From Tigriopus japonicus (Eukaryota > Arthropoda > Copepoda > Harpacticoida > Harpacticidae), in assembly GCA_010645155.1 (NCBI GenBank), contig CM021320.1, positions 4,801,071 through 4,865,070 on the forward strand: a stretch of 64,000 bases of DNA. The letters run 5' to 3'. A model generated the notes under the pieces. It saw only the letters and a list, made by a program, of their open reading frames with translations. It did not search any database and was not told the DNA's origin. Each line of letters opens with the position of its first letter. The stretch's first letter is position 1. A program made the translations under genes and the position numbers. Of this stretch, positions 1 through 14,799 are shown in pieces.

Positions 1-95
1 GATTCAATTTTAAGTCCGCTCCTGTTTATTCTCTTTGTTGCTCCTCTCCAGAAGTCTAGAACAAAAGCCAGCATTTCTTCATATGCTGATGACTA
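1..95 (+). mobile_element. LINE reverse transcriptase fragment, upstream part
   Basis: Translating from base 1 gives a short reverse-transcriptase stretch that reads SILSPLLFILFVAPL and ends in YADD at 82-93. These are the block before the active site and the catalytic YxDD motif of LINE-type polymerases. The frame stops immediately afterwards, because a foldback DNA element begins at 96. The LINE extends beyond the left edge of the window. The insertion and later stop codons show that this copy is dead. The family (CR1/Jockey-like) is a guess from the general look of the motif. Confidence 0.7.
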
Positions 96-1726
96 GGGAT
101 AGGAACTTTAGACGAATAAACTTATTCGGCTTTATTCATCTTTTTTCGTCTTTTTTACCTTTCTTCGTTGCGATTTTTTTAGTTTGATTTGGATTTTATT
201 CATCTTGCTTCATCTAATCGGGCAATTTTATTCGTCTTTTCTCGTTTCATATGCCAAAAATTTGGATTTTCTTGGATTTCAAGCTCTTTAAGCGTTGTTT
301 ACAAATTTTAAAGCAAATAATAACTTCGAATAAAGTTTAACGCCAAAGCTTAAAGCAAAGTAATAATCTGATTGTCAGTTGAGGTTTTGCTCATGCAAAA
401 TAAATACAATCCACACTTTTGTACTCGTAGTGTTGCCCGACAGACACAGAAAAAAAAGATTACTGTTGGGTTGACAAAGCTTTCTAGCCTTGAGAACAAT
501 TAGTGTATCTGCAAATCTGACTTTAATTATAGCTCAAGTAAAAACGAACCTTAAAAAGAGGCATTTTTGAACTCTTGGTTTTTATAGGACATGCACTAAG
601 GAAAAATTTTTGCCCATTAGACACTTCCTTTCGTAAATTTTCTAGATTTCGCCGTTTTTGCATAAGCAGACAGATTTTCCCCCGTCAATTGGGACATGAA
701 TTACTTCTATTTTGTGTGAGCAGTTTTCAACGTCTTTTTTCGCATGTACGGGCACTTCATATGTCTTCTTTCATACAAGTCAGTTTAATTTTTCTTTTTT
801 TGTGAAATTGATTCGATTTTTTACGTCTTTTTTGCCTCGTAGTCAGGATGGTCATCAGTAGAGACAGGAAGAATATTGACAAAAAAAGACGATTAAAATT
901 GACCGATTAAACGAAAAATAGACGAATAAAACTGTTTTATAACAAAAAGACAAATTAAGTGCCCTTTCAGACGAGAAAAGACTTATAATTTAGGCGCAGG
1001 AAGTTTAGACGAATAAAACTGTCAAATTAAACGAAAAAAGACGAATAGAATTGCTTAGCCTAACCTAACCTAACCTAACCTGATTAGACGAATAAAGACG
1101 AATAAAATTGACCGATTAAACGAAAAAAGACGAATAAAAGTTCCCATAAAACGAAAAAACAAAAAAAAATGCTTATAAAAAAATGAATCAATTTCCTAAA
1201 AAGGCAAATGAAATTGTTTTCTAAGAAAGAAGACAAATTAGGTGCCCGTACAGACCGAAAAAGACTTCTAAAACTGCTCCCACAAAATAAACGATACTTG
1301 GGAAAAAATCTGTCTTCTTGTGCAAAAACGGCTAAATCTAGAAAATTTAAAGAAGGAAGTAATTAATAGGCAAGAGATTTTCGGTAGTAAATATGTCAAA
1401 TAAAACTCAAGACTTCAAATATGCCTCTTTTTAAGGAGCATTTTCTGTAGAGCTGAAGTCAGATATGCAGATACATTAATTGTTCTCATGGCCAGAAAGC
1501 TTTTTCAACCCAAAAGTAATCTTTTCTTTCTGTGTTTGTTGGGCAACACTACGATTATAAGTTAATTTGTAAATGTGGATTGTATTTGTAATCGGAAATT
1601 GCCCGATTAGTTGAAAAAAGACGAAAAAAATCCAAATCAGAAAAAAAAATTGCGACGAATGAAGGTAAAAAAGACGAATAAAATGAAAAAAGACGAATAA
1701 GTTTATTCGTCTAAAGTTCCTGTCCC
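96..1726. mobile_element. Foldback DNA transposon with very long terminal inverted repeats
   Basis: The left end (GGGATAGGAACTTTAGACG from 96) is repeated in reverse complement at the right end (to 1726). The match continues with moderate divergence for several hundred bases: roughly 96-790 pairs with 1210-1726. Shared landmarks include the stretch around GTGTTGCCC (about 431 and 1545) and the stretch around GCCGTTTTTGCA. The element is flanked by TA at 94-95 and 1727-1728, which fits a TA target duplication. The middle (about 840-1200) is made of repeated AGACGAATAAA-like units. No transposase is visible, so it is non-autonomous. The ORFs in its arms are arm sequence and not genes. Confidence 0.8.
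1059..1080 (-). repeat. Short interstitial telomere-like array (TTAGG, about four copies)
   Basis: Four tandem CCTAA units on the plus strand equal TTAGG on the minus strand, the ancestral arthropod telomere repeat. The array sits in the central part of the foldback element. It is too short to be a telomere. It could be a remnant of break repair or a chance low-complexity run. Confidence 0.6.
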
Positions 1727-1728
1727 TA

Positions 1729-1985
1729 TTTATAATCAAGAGATTATTCCAATCAGTGATTTAAATGAGGTTGATCGAACAAAAATTTGAACTATGGGTC
1801 CTATCGAATTGAAGAACAACATGATTTCATGGCACTGGGTCAGATAATGCGGCTTTGAATGATCCTGTTTGAATACCATCTTCTCTATATCCAGATTTTA
1901 AATTGATAGTAAAAGTTCCGATTGATGTTACTAATTGTAACATTGGTAACACCTTAGATATTTCTCCTTAAAATTGTGAAATGGA
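1729..1985 (+). pseudogene. Probable downstream continuation of the interrupted LINE
   Basis: Just beyond the foldback element the plus strand resembles the section that normally follows YADD in a LINE reverse transcriptase. A dipeptide pattern like NNM followed by a tryptophan-rich stretch appears near 1812-1840, then YPDFKLIVKVP near 1890-1921. Several stops and frame changes break it. Position relative to the YADD stub is the main reason to assign it; the sequence evidence alone is weak. Confidence 0.4.
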
Positions 1986-1989
1986 TAAA

Positions 1990-4423
1990 AAAGACTAAAC
2001 ACGAGGTTACCGGGATGTGTAATGGCAATCAAGTAGTGATGACATTTCACATTCACCAGACAAACCGATAAGAACTAGCAAATCTGGGTCAGCCAAAGAC
2101 CAAATCAGACGGCGTTCGCTGAAAGCCCTCCCTAACTACTAATAGAGCTCTCTCTAAGTTTTAGCCTTTACAGTAGTGGCCTTTGTAGACGGCTAGACGT
2201 CTTGTCCTTCCTTCCTTCATAGTCTCATGTAGTCTCGAGAATAGTCCATACAGACAGCATGGTGTAATATAACTATAATTATTAAACCTCCTCACAATGT
2301 CCTTACTCAAATAGTATTCACTCCTTTACATTAACTGAGCTTCACCTCAGATCGCTCACCATTCATGTCATCAACGCACCAAAACACTCACCTGTTGAAT
2401 TTCTTCCGAGAGGTTTGTGTGACTGGAACATAACATAAATTCGTTGTCCCGCCATTCATATTAGTTTGTAAATGGGATTTAAACAATAATTTGTCCGACA
2501 TACTTTCACCCTCATTGACCCAGATCCTATTGACCAAGAAAACGTAGCCATATTTAAATTCCCAAATGCTCTCCTGGCAATCTCCAGACGGTGGGCTTGA
2601 GCATTATTATGTATTGCGAGAGCGCGAAGGACCGAACTAGGCTTAGAACGGAGAGAGGACTGCGCAAGTCGAGACGTCTGAGTCTGAGCCGAGTTTCGAG
2701 CCTCTGACATCCTGCTTTGGTCTATCCTTCCACGGTCGTACGAACACTAGACTCGAGCCCTCTTGCGCGTTCCATTGTCTATGTACAGTACGGGTGTGCC
2801 TAGACGTCTGTCATTCGGGAAAGTTGGATAATTCAGGAACTTCTTGAACTGAAATGGACCCTGGAGCACTAGAAAAGAATCATTTTTGCAAATAGAGGAA
2901 GACTTATCAATGGAGTTATTTATTTGTTGTGGAAAATAGTATGGAAAATAAGTTGGCATTAGATTGAATCAGGGATGCCTCACGCCGGGATTACTTTCAA
3001 TTACACCTTGGGCCCAATCAGTACAAAGAAAATTCAACGGAACAATAAATGTGTTGTAAAAACCTCAGGTTTTAGTAAAATGATGGGTTCCAAGCTGTAT
3101 TTTTGAAATCCTTCCTGAAGTACAGTGGTCCCTGATTGAACAAAGCTAGTGGCATTTGATTTGAGAGCACATTTTTACTTCCACCTTGTCTACAAAATGG
3201 AGATTTTTTCATTTTGACATATTTAATTGAATTTTTTTGACCGCCTTTATATTCCTTCATTTAGTTAATTTGACATTTTGATTCAAGTTTTAACTTAATT
3301 CAACTTGATTCGATCTTTGCTTTTAGAAAGCCCATGAGAGCTGGATAACAATCTATGAAATCTGCATAGTAAGAGATCTTGAGAATGTGATAAACTATAT
3401 GAGGAAAACTATTTTTCAAGTCACTATTTGGAAAGTCTGACCAAAGATTTTTTTTTGCATGAATTACTAATGTATGAAAAATACGCAAGATTCAAATGTA
3501 GAGTAAGTGTAAAAAAGAGGAATGTTTTTATCCTCAATGTCCCTATTTTGTTTTCCCGTTCCAAGTTTCCCCATCACCTCACTCGCATAAGAGGTACAGA
3601 GAAATAAACAAGATGTCTTAGTCGGAAGGAGAAAGACGCTTTTCTGGCACACTGAGACAAATTTTGGAAGTGAAATCATTGGGTTTTAAAAACAGTTTTA
3701 ATTTCTACCACAGAGCAAAATGAAAGAGTTAAAGGATTGTGAAATGGAAAAATACATTTTTGTCACTTACAAAAACAAATTGAGCAATCATTTTCCACAG
3801 TGCTTCGAGATAGGCAAAGGGGTAAAAATTCTTGTCTCAACCGCTGAGAGCTCTCTTTCAATGAATAAAAGAGGGTGGATGCCAGACATCTTTTTGTATG
3901 CATGGGTTTTCAAGATTCTGCTCAAAACATTTCAGTGTTAAAAAGAGATTCCTTGCACAAGTAAAAACATGCATTTTTTCTATTTTTCTTTGATTTGGAA
4001 ATTGTTTAACGACTCAAGAAACACCATAAAAATGCACACAAACCAGCCCGAGAAATGATGACCTTTCTACTCTTTGGTGGAGAAGAGGTTATGAAGTGGG
4101 TTTCCGGGGTAGAGAAGGAGACAAACGAGAGCAGAAAAAGGTATCAGACGTCTACTTGATTTCCACAGATGTTCTCAGCTTCACTTTGGAACCATCATCA
4201 TACGTTAACTTGAAATTTGCTATGAGCAAGGCTGAAATTGCATTATTTTTTGTTGCAAAGACAATGAAGTGTGAACATGTTGTCGATTGCTTCGGTTGAA
4301 TTTCCCTTCCTTAATAGGACGTTATGAACAAATATAAATGCCAAAATCATGTTTGTTCCAGTCTGGGGTCAGAACATTTATGTTTGCCTGACAGAATTCC
4401 AAAAGGGATCCTAAATGGGTTAG
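1990..4423. other. Intergenic, no gene recognised
   Basis: There are only short ORFs on both strands, with no recognisable domain, codon pattern or splice structure. Part of 2130-2960 is less AT-rich than its surroundings and may be old transposon sequence, but I could not find paired repeats. The stretch 2960-4400 is AT-rich and featureless to me. Confidence 0.5.
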
Positions 4424-4855
4424 TCATTGAAAGTGAATCTGTCTGATTTTCAAGTCATAAGAGTAATCAACCGACAGAGGAGTCTGGCAATGGCGGCGAC
4501 ATTTGCCGACGACTGGCTGGCTGGAAATTCGGCCACGAAAGACCGTCGTCTCATCCTTGCCCGAACATGTGTAATACAAGTTAAAAACTATTCCTGACTC
4601 AGTCAGAGTGTAGCGATCCCCTAGTTTGGTCTGGTGCAAGTTGGACCATTCCGTTGTTCCGGGGGTTGGCCTCAATTTTCCCCGACTTTCACAAACACCG
4701 ACAATTGAGTGAGCCTGTGAAAAAGATGTCGAGACACTTGCCCTTACAATTGAATGGGTGCCTATCATGGTGAAGGTGGCAAGAGGCTCGGAACGAGGAC
4801 TTGAAAGTATCTTCAGGTCTGGATTGTCAGGACATTCATAGTCCGTGTCCACCAT
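4424..4855 (-). CDS. Hypothetical 143-residue ORF
   Basis: This minus-strand ORF has a true ATG in a good context (TACCATGG at 4852-4859). I do not recognise the product. It has no signal peptide or membrane segment. It contains five scattered cysteines and a stretch reading LGDRYTLTESGIVFNLYYTC near its centre. Its first 55 bases overlap the antisense of the zinc-finger ORF at 4832-5106, so at most one strand is likely to be coding there. It could be an exon or noise. Confidence 0.2.
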   Translation of the reverse strand: MVDTDYECPDNPDLKILSSPRSEPLATFTMIGTHSIVRASVSTSFSQAHSIVGVCESRGKLRPTPGTTEWSNLHQTKLGDRYTLTESGIVFNLYYTCSGKDETTVFRGRISSQPVVGKCRRHCQTPLSVDYSYDLKIRQIHFQ

Positions 4856-5106
4856 GGTACCGAGGAAGAAGGATATCGCGGAAGCGGGGTCGAGAAATCT
4901 TCGACAATATCAACATGAGCACACCGGAGCCTTCCAATCAGATCACTTTGGGGTCTCCACGCATGAAGATGGGTGTTCAAATGGGAGACCCTTGGACTTA
5001 TCAATGTGGCAAGTGTGGTAAAGAGTTCAAAACCGCTGCAGCTCGTGACCAACATATGATCGGTTGCGGCAATGCTCCCACTACCAAGAAACGCTGCAGA
5101 CCTTAA
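4832..5106 (+). CDS. Possible terminal exon with one C2HC zinc finger
   Basis: An open frame runs from candidate acceptors (TCTTCAG ending 4815, TTGTCAG ending about 4831) to a stop at 5104-5106. An internal ATG at 4915 would give 63 residues. Near the end it encodes YQCGKCGKEFKTAAARDQHM followed by IGC. This is one zinc finger of C-x2-C-x12-H-x3-C form, followed by a basic tail (TTKKRCRP). Arthropod BTB zinc-finger loci such as lola carry many alternative 3' exons with a similar terminal finger. This could be such an exon, but no upstream BTB exon is visible here. It may also be a decayed retrocopy. Confidence 0.35.
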
Positions 5107-6417
5107 CTTGACATCAAACTCATCAGAAACTTAGTTGATCTCCCTGGTGATGGCTGTGATCTTTCTCCAAACACATCCGTGTGATTTCTCCCGATGTCTA
5201 CGATCTATTGGCATAACCGTTTGTGCCAGTCAATGGTAGGAAACAGTGGGCGATTTTACGGTCACCATTTGAGTTTTATCCATGCGCTTAAAAAAATAAA
5301 AATAATCATGTCTGTTGCAGGTTCACCAACGCGCCCTTAACAAAATAATTCATAGAAAAAGTCAACCCTGCCCTCCGCCAAACCCTGTGTCAAGCACAAT
5401 GCATTCTTTCATCATTTTGGTTTCCATTGCCGACCAAGTCGGTTCCAAGCACCTCAGAGTTGCTCCAAGTATTTCCAACGCTGCCAAAGTCAACCAAGTC
5501 ACTTAGAGACATCACACTCGTTCCGTGACAAGACTGTATAATACTGCACCCACCCTATCTTCATTGAAAGGATCCTTTACTTCATTCAGGTCAAGTTCAT
5601 AGGAAAATGTGTGTAAACTAGTCCAGAAACTTGTTATCACAATTTCTAGCGTCAAGTTACTACATGGCAAAGGCAATGCCCGCTTTTTTTGTAAGAAGAA
5701 CGGAATATCGTTGTTTGTGCGACGCTAAACCTCGCAATTGGAACTAGTTTTCTTTCATCCCATTCTTATACTTTTCATTCGCCTAGTGAAAAGTGATCCC
5801 AGTGAATGCCATTTCTTTAGATTGCCAAATGTATAGCCAAATCTACTTGTTACAAAGATAATTTAATCCTCTCAATATTGATCATTCAAGGATTTCTTAA
5901 TTTAGAAGTTCTGTGGTCTATGGATCATTTTACATGAGCGTTACTTCTGGAACATGAGCAATGTGTGCCACAAAGTCCAACAAGTAGACACGAACATTCT
6001 ATTACAATTCTACATAAGAAATGACTTAGTTACACGATGAAGTAGTTAGAGAAACCCTTTCTGAGGAGACAACCCCGGCCAAAGAGGCAATATTGTTTTA
6101 AATGATTTAATGTTGTTTCAGTATTTTATGTATATTGCTTGTAATAAAAATAATATTAAGACCGTTGTTAGTATATCTAAATGAGATGTTGAGATAAAAC
6201 CGTTGACTAGGTTGGGAGGGACTTGGAATTTTTCTATCCGTACGATATCTGTTCTGGATGAATGGATCATTACGACCCGTTGTAATGCATGTGGAGGTGT
6301 TAGTGTAGGATCAAGTGGTCAAGATATTCGTTTCCATGTTGTTGAGCCCCAAGAACAAGGTGCTTGGTGAAAGGTTCACGAGACTTTTGATTGAAGGTCC
6401 GCCACCTGGACGACCTC
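5107..6417. other. Intergenic, downstream of the first protease gene
   Basis: No ORF of interest on either strand. The right part should hold the 3' untranslated region of the minus-strand protease whose stop codon is at 6418-6420. AT-rich patches such as 6110-6160 are otherwise unremarkable. Confidence 0.5.
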
Positions 6418-8760
<2,343 letters not shown>

Positions 8761-9146
8761 CTGGAATAAATGAAGATAGTCTTGATTTTTTTTTTTCATT
8801 TTTTTTTTTTAATTTCGGAACCGGTCTAAAGAATAAGGAAGAAAAACATTTCGATTGTCTGATATTTATTCTGGAATTTATTTTTCCCACGCTTCACGTG
8901 GTAGTCGCACATAAGAACTTGGCTGTAAGTAACAATATATTTGATATGTTCGGCTTTTGACAAAGGATATTCATATTCATTCGAGTATGAAAGTTCAAAC
9001 TTAAATGAAAGCCCATTTTCTACTCGGCTTCTTTGAAGAAACAGACTTTCCCAAACCCATTTTAGAGCGAATGGCGGGAGCGAGTCCAGTTGATTGGACA
9101 AGGTCATATAACAACAACAACAATGAGAACAAACGAGTTGGGTCAA
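8761..9146. other. Short spacer between the two protease genes
   Basis: The gap between the stop of SP2 and the first readable exon of SP1 is under 400 bases. It contains T-rich runs (8786-8811) that form the polypyrimidine side of the acceptor at 8761. The missing start exon of SP1 may lie here or further upstream. I found no ATG followed by a donor in the needed phase that I would trust. Confidence 0.4.
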
Positions 9147-10461
9147 TCAAAGATGATGTCTCGAGATGTACGATATCCAGTCGGATGTCTTCGTCACTCG
9201 ATGATAAATCCCGGGTTGTCCTGGTTTGGCACACGAGTAACCGGCAGACACGATGCCGATCAAAACCCATTTACCATCCATTCGGGTCATGAGTGGGCCT
9301 CCCGAGTCACCTTGACAGGCATCTTTACCACCCTGCTCATGGCCTGCACACATCATGTCGTCGTAAATAGTGACCTACAATGGAGGATGTCAATGTCGTT
9401 AGTGAATGAGAGCTCGGGAGAATAACATTGAAAATTGGCTAAGCCCCGTGAAGACAAGAGGTATTCCAAGGACAGGAAGAGGATTTAAAATGGATTCAAA
9501 CGAAGAGGGAAAAAATGAATCGTGTCTCGCTCTTCTCAACAGGAGTAAAACGTTTCTCCGAACTTCCGCGAAGAATTCCAAGAATGGAAAAAATTACCTC
9601 AATCTTATTCTGGAGATGCCATGATTCACACAACGAACTGTTGACCACCTTCACGTCTACCGCCTGTAGGTCGACCGGTCGGTCAATGGCATTGGGGCTC
9701 ATTGCTCCCCATCCAGCCACCATTCCCTCCGTGTCAACAGGAACGTCTTCACCTTTCATTGGCAGACACACTGGACTAATGTGGGGTTCGTAGCGAACAG
9801 GTCGGTCCAAACGAAGGACAGCCACATCGTAGCGATCGGCTTCAGGGGTGAAACGATAATAGGGATGCTTAAAGATCTCCTCGACACCGAATTCTTGTCG
9901 AGGTAAAGGTTCAATACTATTATACAGGGTATATTCGCCCAGAAAAACCCGGATTTGATGGGCGGGTGCCCGTTGAATGCAATGACCTGCGGTCACGACG
10001 TTTCGCGAATTGATCAGGGCTCCACCACATCGGCTTCGACCAATTCGAATGAGGGCTTGCCACGGGTATTGTCCAAATCCCGCATTTTCTCCACCCACCA
10101 CACGACGATGGGCAATGCGGGGGCGTCCACAAGTGGGTTCATTGATAACGGGTCCAAATTGGATCTCTTGCAAAGGACCGATTTCATTCTCGACGGGCTC
10201 GTTCCAAAAGCTCATTTTTCGGGCTTCAGCTTCTGGAGGCGGCGATTCGCAACATATCAGGAAGAAACCTCCACAATAACCCGTGATGCGGCCTCCAGTA
10301 AGCCAACACGTGGTGCACAATTGACAGGTTCCATGGCAACGATCCTTCAGATCGGGGGAGGGGGCGAACAACTTTTCGAGGAAGAAGGCGTGGGCTGTAG
10401 GTGTGACCCCCAAAATATGCAATCCCCAGAGAGTTTGGAGCAGGTGCACGATAAGAGCCAT
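9147..10461 (-). CDS. Secreted CLIP-like trypsin-type serine protease (SP2)
   Basis: Two exons, 10461-9598 and 9374-9147, join in phase 0 (GAG then GTAATT; acceptor CATTGTAG) to give 363 residues. Residues 1-25 form a signal peptide ending TAHA. Residues 42-71 hold a seven-cysteine knot that ends in CC and resembles a CLIP or disulfide-knot domain. The activation site is HRR/VVGG at 118-124. The catalytic triad is His160 (TAGHC), Asp212 (RYDVAVL) and Ser312 (GDSGGP). Asp306 marks trypsin-like specificity. The intron matches the third intron of SP1, and the two genes lie head to tail, so they arose by tandem duplication. SP1 has extra introns and about 12 extra residues after the WGA motif. 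The start is an ATG directly before the signal peptide. Secreted zymogen is well supported; the physiological substrate is unknown. Confidence 0.92.
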
Positions 10462-13400
10462 AATGAACGAAACAAGTCAAAAAAGGAGCGATGTTTTCAC
10501 TCTCGGTTCAAATTCGAAATGGAGAGTTTACTCGCCAAGGATAACCATGCTCAAGTGCCGTTCGTCAATCGCATTGACCACCAATTTGTGCCCGTGTGGT
10601 TATTTACGGAAAAAACAACCACTTGATGAGCATTGTAAACAACAAACAAAACATCCACACAAACCACGGATCTGCAATCCTCAAAGGATCAAAGAAGGGG
10701 TCCTTGCTTGTTAATAGTATGCTTGGTCACAAGGACAAAAACAATGAACGACACGCAATGCGAGCATGGCGTTGTTCAAGGGACCAAAGTAGCGCCTGGA
10801 TTTTTATGATTTCCTTGTTATCTTCTTCAAAACTGGCGGAGATTCACTTAGTTCATTGCACTCTTGTCAAGGAGGAACCGATTATGACAAAGACGAAGAA
10901 GATGAAAGGGGTTTGGGGCATTGGTCAAGACGATGGGATTCCTTCCAGATCATCGCCATCATCTTCTTCTTCATCTCTAGCTCCCTTCCATTCACCTTGA
11001 GCGAGAGGATGGCAATGATGACCATGGGCAACACCTTTGCCACCCTCACTCATCCATCGTCATCATCATGACCATCTCTTCTTGCCCATTGCTCAGACGG
11101 GAGGCACACCAAAGGTATCAAGAAATTCGAGCTGGTTTCGGGATGACAAACTCTGGTTTGAGCTTAACTTTGCACCAAAGTCTAGTTTTTGAGCAATTGC
11201 TTGGTTGCTTTCTCCAATATGATTTTGGAAAACCATTACTTTTTCAACTATTGTTTGGCTAAATCTAGATATCTTATGGTAAATTTGCTTATTATTGGGA
11301 ACAAATAAGTTTATCTAGCCACAATTGCTTCGAACGATTTTGAAGGCCTTATACCGGTAGCAATAAAGTTAACCATTTCAGCTTTGAACTTCGATCATCG
11401 TCCTTGACGTTTCGATTGTAAATAAGAAGTAAGGATCTCAGAAAAAACAAGTCGTAGATTGAATCATGTTATGTCAAGGAAGTAGATACCAAAGTCATGG
11501 AATACAACAGTGATTAAAACTAGATTTTCAATATCTTTCGATGGACTTGCACTCCTAGACGACTTAGTAAAATCATCTTTATCTCAATCGACATTTTTCC
11601 TGTTCAGAGTATACAGGAAGTTTAGCATATTTATTTTGATATCAGTTTGATTGTATCCAATATTATTAATCTCTTTTCTTGAATTAAGTCTGTCTAATCA
11701 TGTGTCAAACACCAACAAATTTTTAAAAGTAATGTTGGACTATGGACTGAAAGGAACCTAACAAAACCGAAAAAAATAAGAAGTATTTTGAACGCACTTT
11801 TGTACTGGCAATACTTCTGATAAATTGAAAAAAAGATCATTTACCTTCATATTTATTGCAAAGTTCCACAAATTAATCATTCAAATGTCAATTTCTTAAT
11901 ATTTTTCTTTACCAATAACCATTGTGTTAGTATGTTGTTTAAGGTTGTTAAACTCGTCCATAAATATATCTCAAAGCGATCTTTGATTTATTGCAGGAAG
12001 GAAAACCTATATTTTGACGTAAGATTTGTTTGTGCGGATATTGCATATTTCTCCACTGAGGCCGTTTAACAGACCAACTCGGGGCAACCCGTATTCCTTA
12101 GCTTTGGAGTAGGCTTTTCAATGATAAACTTTCTTATGCGTAAACTTAAATGCGTTCACAAGCATTGAATTCTTGTACATACATAGCATTCTTAAAGGTT
12201 TGTTTAGTAGTATGGCATTTAATCAATTTCGAGAATTACTCAGCACTTTTCTTATTTAGTACAGGTGAAAAACGCCAAGATAACATAGAAAATGCTTGAA
12301 GTCAATGCTTGAAGAGTGCTTTCATGGAAAAGTTGACAATAAGTTTAGCAAGGATCTTTCTTTGTCTTTTTATAAGAAAATTATATGAAAATTAGCCTAA
12401 AATAGAGCATTGAAATAGACTTGAGACCAAACAGGAAGAAAGTTTAAAAAGTTTTAGCTACTTCAATCAAATTTGGTATGGTTGTTCGTGCTGAACATGA
12501 ACATTCGGATGTCCAATCGTATTGAAGTTCAGCTTCAAATATCGTTGTACTTTAGTAAAAGAAGTCTTTGAGTTTGCAAAATCATCAAAGTTAAGGGATA
12601 CAAGTAAAAGTTGAATTTGCAATGGATTGTGCCTTCAACAAATAGATTAACAAGTTTTTTCATCATTGGATTCCTTGGGAATGTCAATCTCCCTACTCAT
12701 TCTAAAACCGACCGACCTTCATCTTGTTTTTCTACTCAAGCTCAATATCTGGAAAAAACTGTTCATGAAAAGCTTGCCTAGAGCAATTGAGTTATCTCTA
12801 TAGATAAGTTTCCAGAACTTATCAAATTGACTGAAACACCTTTGTTCTATTCGCTAAACTTCAGAACGATAGAATTCTAAACCTCTAAGGAAAACTCAAT
12901 TCGGTCTAGACCAAAATTTGGGAAATCCTTGATGATAGAACGAGTTCTTGATGATGGGCATTCAGAGGACCGTTACATCAGCTGGCCAGACCAAAATCGT
13001 TTCCCCTCCTACCACAAGTTTAAGGTCAACTTTTCTTCCCAAGAAATCTTGTCAGACGGGATTTTTGGTAATCTATGTTCATTTAGCCGAGAATCGGACT
13101 TGGTATGTAAATACACCAATACCGTATTTGATAGCGGAATTATCGCGGCTGCTTTGAGGTTGGGAAAATAAGTAATGTTGCTCCCTAACCTTGTGGTCGT
13201 TTTCTGTCTTGTCATGGATGACGGAGAACGCCTTTACGAAGGCAACGTTGAAAAAGTTTCACGGTCAAATGAAATGAGAAGAGGCGTCAGGGCCAACCAA
13301 GTATAACGAACAGCGAACAAGTTCAACCACTCACATATGGTTGGAAATGGCATCTATTTACAAATAACCAGATTACAATTGATGACAAAAGTAGCCACCC

Positions 13401-14790
13401 GTTTCCTCTTGCATTTGTTTGGGCACGACACGAATCATTAAGGTGGGAATCAAAAGGTTCAAATATCCTCAGTGTAGGCGTTTTATTCAAAGTACATGTA
13501 TACCACTACAAGTTCGTGATAGCTGGTGGCATGGTTCGATTTGCCATCTCATTCTGGGCTTTCAATACTCAGGAAAGAATTCAACACAAATGCATGGGAA
13601 ATGTCTTTTGTTTTTTTGTGCCGATGCCAAATACCAACGAAAGTCATCGGCCAAGTTCCAAGTTCAAGGTGCAAGGATACGTACGTACTTCGGGATTTCC
13701 CGGGCAAAATACAAGAATAAAAGCCTTTTGGCTAACTTGCAATAACTCATCCAATAGAGCGGAATAAGTTGCAAGTTCCAGGTCATATGATTTACATTGC
13801 CTTCACAGCGTGAATTCCATGTTTGCGTGAAAATAATTAATGAATCGCGATTGCCTAGGATGGTTTTGTTGGTGTGGAAATCCATGTGTCTTACCTGATA
13901 TTCATTTTGACTGAATACGAGATGCTTCGGAAATCAATGGCACAGGAGATTGGGCGATCAAATTCGTCCACTTGTTGAACTAGTCGTGACCTTGACGAGT
14001 TTGAGACTCACACCATTCAATGAAAAAGGTTTGATCCGAGAATGGGCGGGATATCACACATTCAGTAGCTTTTTGTCAAACCAAAACGGCTACAATATCC
14101 GTGGCTGTTTCTCGAGATGTTCTAACAACAGCCATCCCTTGGACTGGTTCAGACAGAGATGTTGTGGGTAATGATTCACGATCTGTAGAGCAATCAGATT
14201 TCGCGTCACTTCCCCCTCAGTGTCTCAGACCAGACTGACGCAGGAAATTTTACCACCACCGCAGCGATGCGTACGAACTTGAAATTTCAAACTAACGAAC
14301 GAATGAACAACTCTTGTCGATGAGATACACACGCACACACACCCACGTCTCTACAGCTGAGCTTCCGAATTCAATGGGGACGTCAAGGAATGAAAACCGC
14401 AAGAAACAAGTGATTAACAGAGCTCGGATTGGTTTGTTGGAGTGGTAAGGTATGTCAAGTGGGTATGTTCTACCATACATGCAAATCATGTCTAATACTT
14501 GACAAAATGGGAGGTCTTTTAGATCTAAGAGAAAAACGTTAGATATTTATTATTTATTTTTAGTCAACTCCTTGAGAAGGGACACGTGTTCGAACAAGGT
14601 GTTGTTCTAATCGAGTAGAAAAATAAACATGATGGTTGATGAGCTATTGAATGAATTGAGAAAAAATTGACCAACAGCACTTTCGGGCAAAATTTCTATC
14701 TTTTTTATTTTTCTATACTTCGACAAAGAACGGGATTCTCTGTAAAGAGAGTAAATGATTCACATAGTTTGTTTAATTAACATTTATATT
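10462..14790. other. Long intergenic stretch, no gene recognised
   Basis: Includes the upstream region of SP2 (10462-11100, moderately GC-balanced, with noise ORFs on the plus strand), AT-rich DNA from 11100 to 12900, and mixed sequence to 14790. A short CA-type run lies at 14324-14343. No domain, tRNA or clear repeat was seen. The ORFs at 12929-13171 and 13419-13767 overlap one another in different frames and show no recognisable protein. Confidence 0.5.
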
Positions 14791-14799
14791 GATCTACCA

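Noticed and set aside
575..805. ORF of 76 codons on plus
   Set aside because: Lies in the left arm of the foldback element and has a diverged mirror in the right arm; low complexity and no domain.
1476..1739. ORF of 87 codons on minus
   Set aside because: Entirely in the right arm of the same element.
9955..10626. ORF of 223 codons on plus
   Set aside because: Antisense shadow of SP2, whose catalytic motifs are on the minus strand.
10596..11000. ORF of 134 codons on plus
   Set aside because: No domain, low-complexity serine run, overlaps another equally long frame, no splice context.
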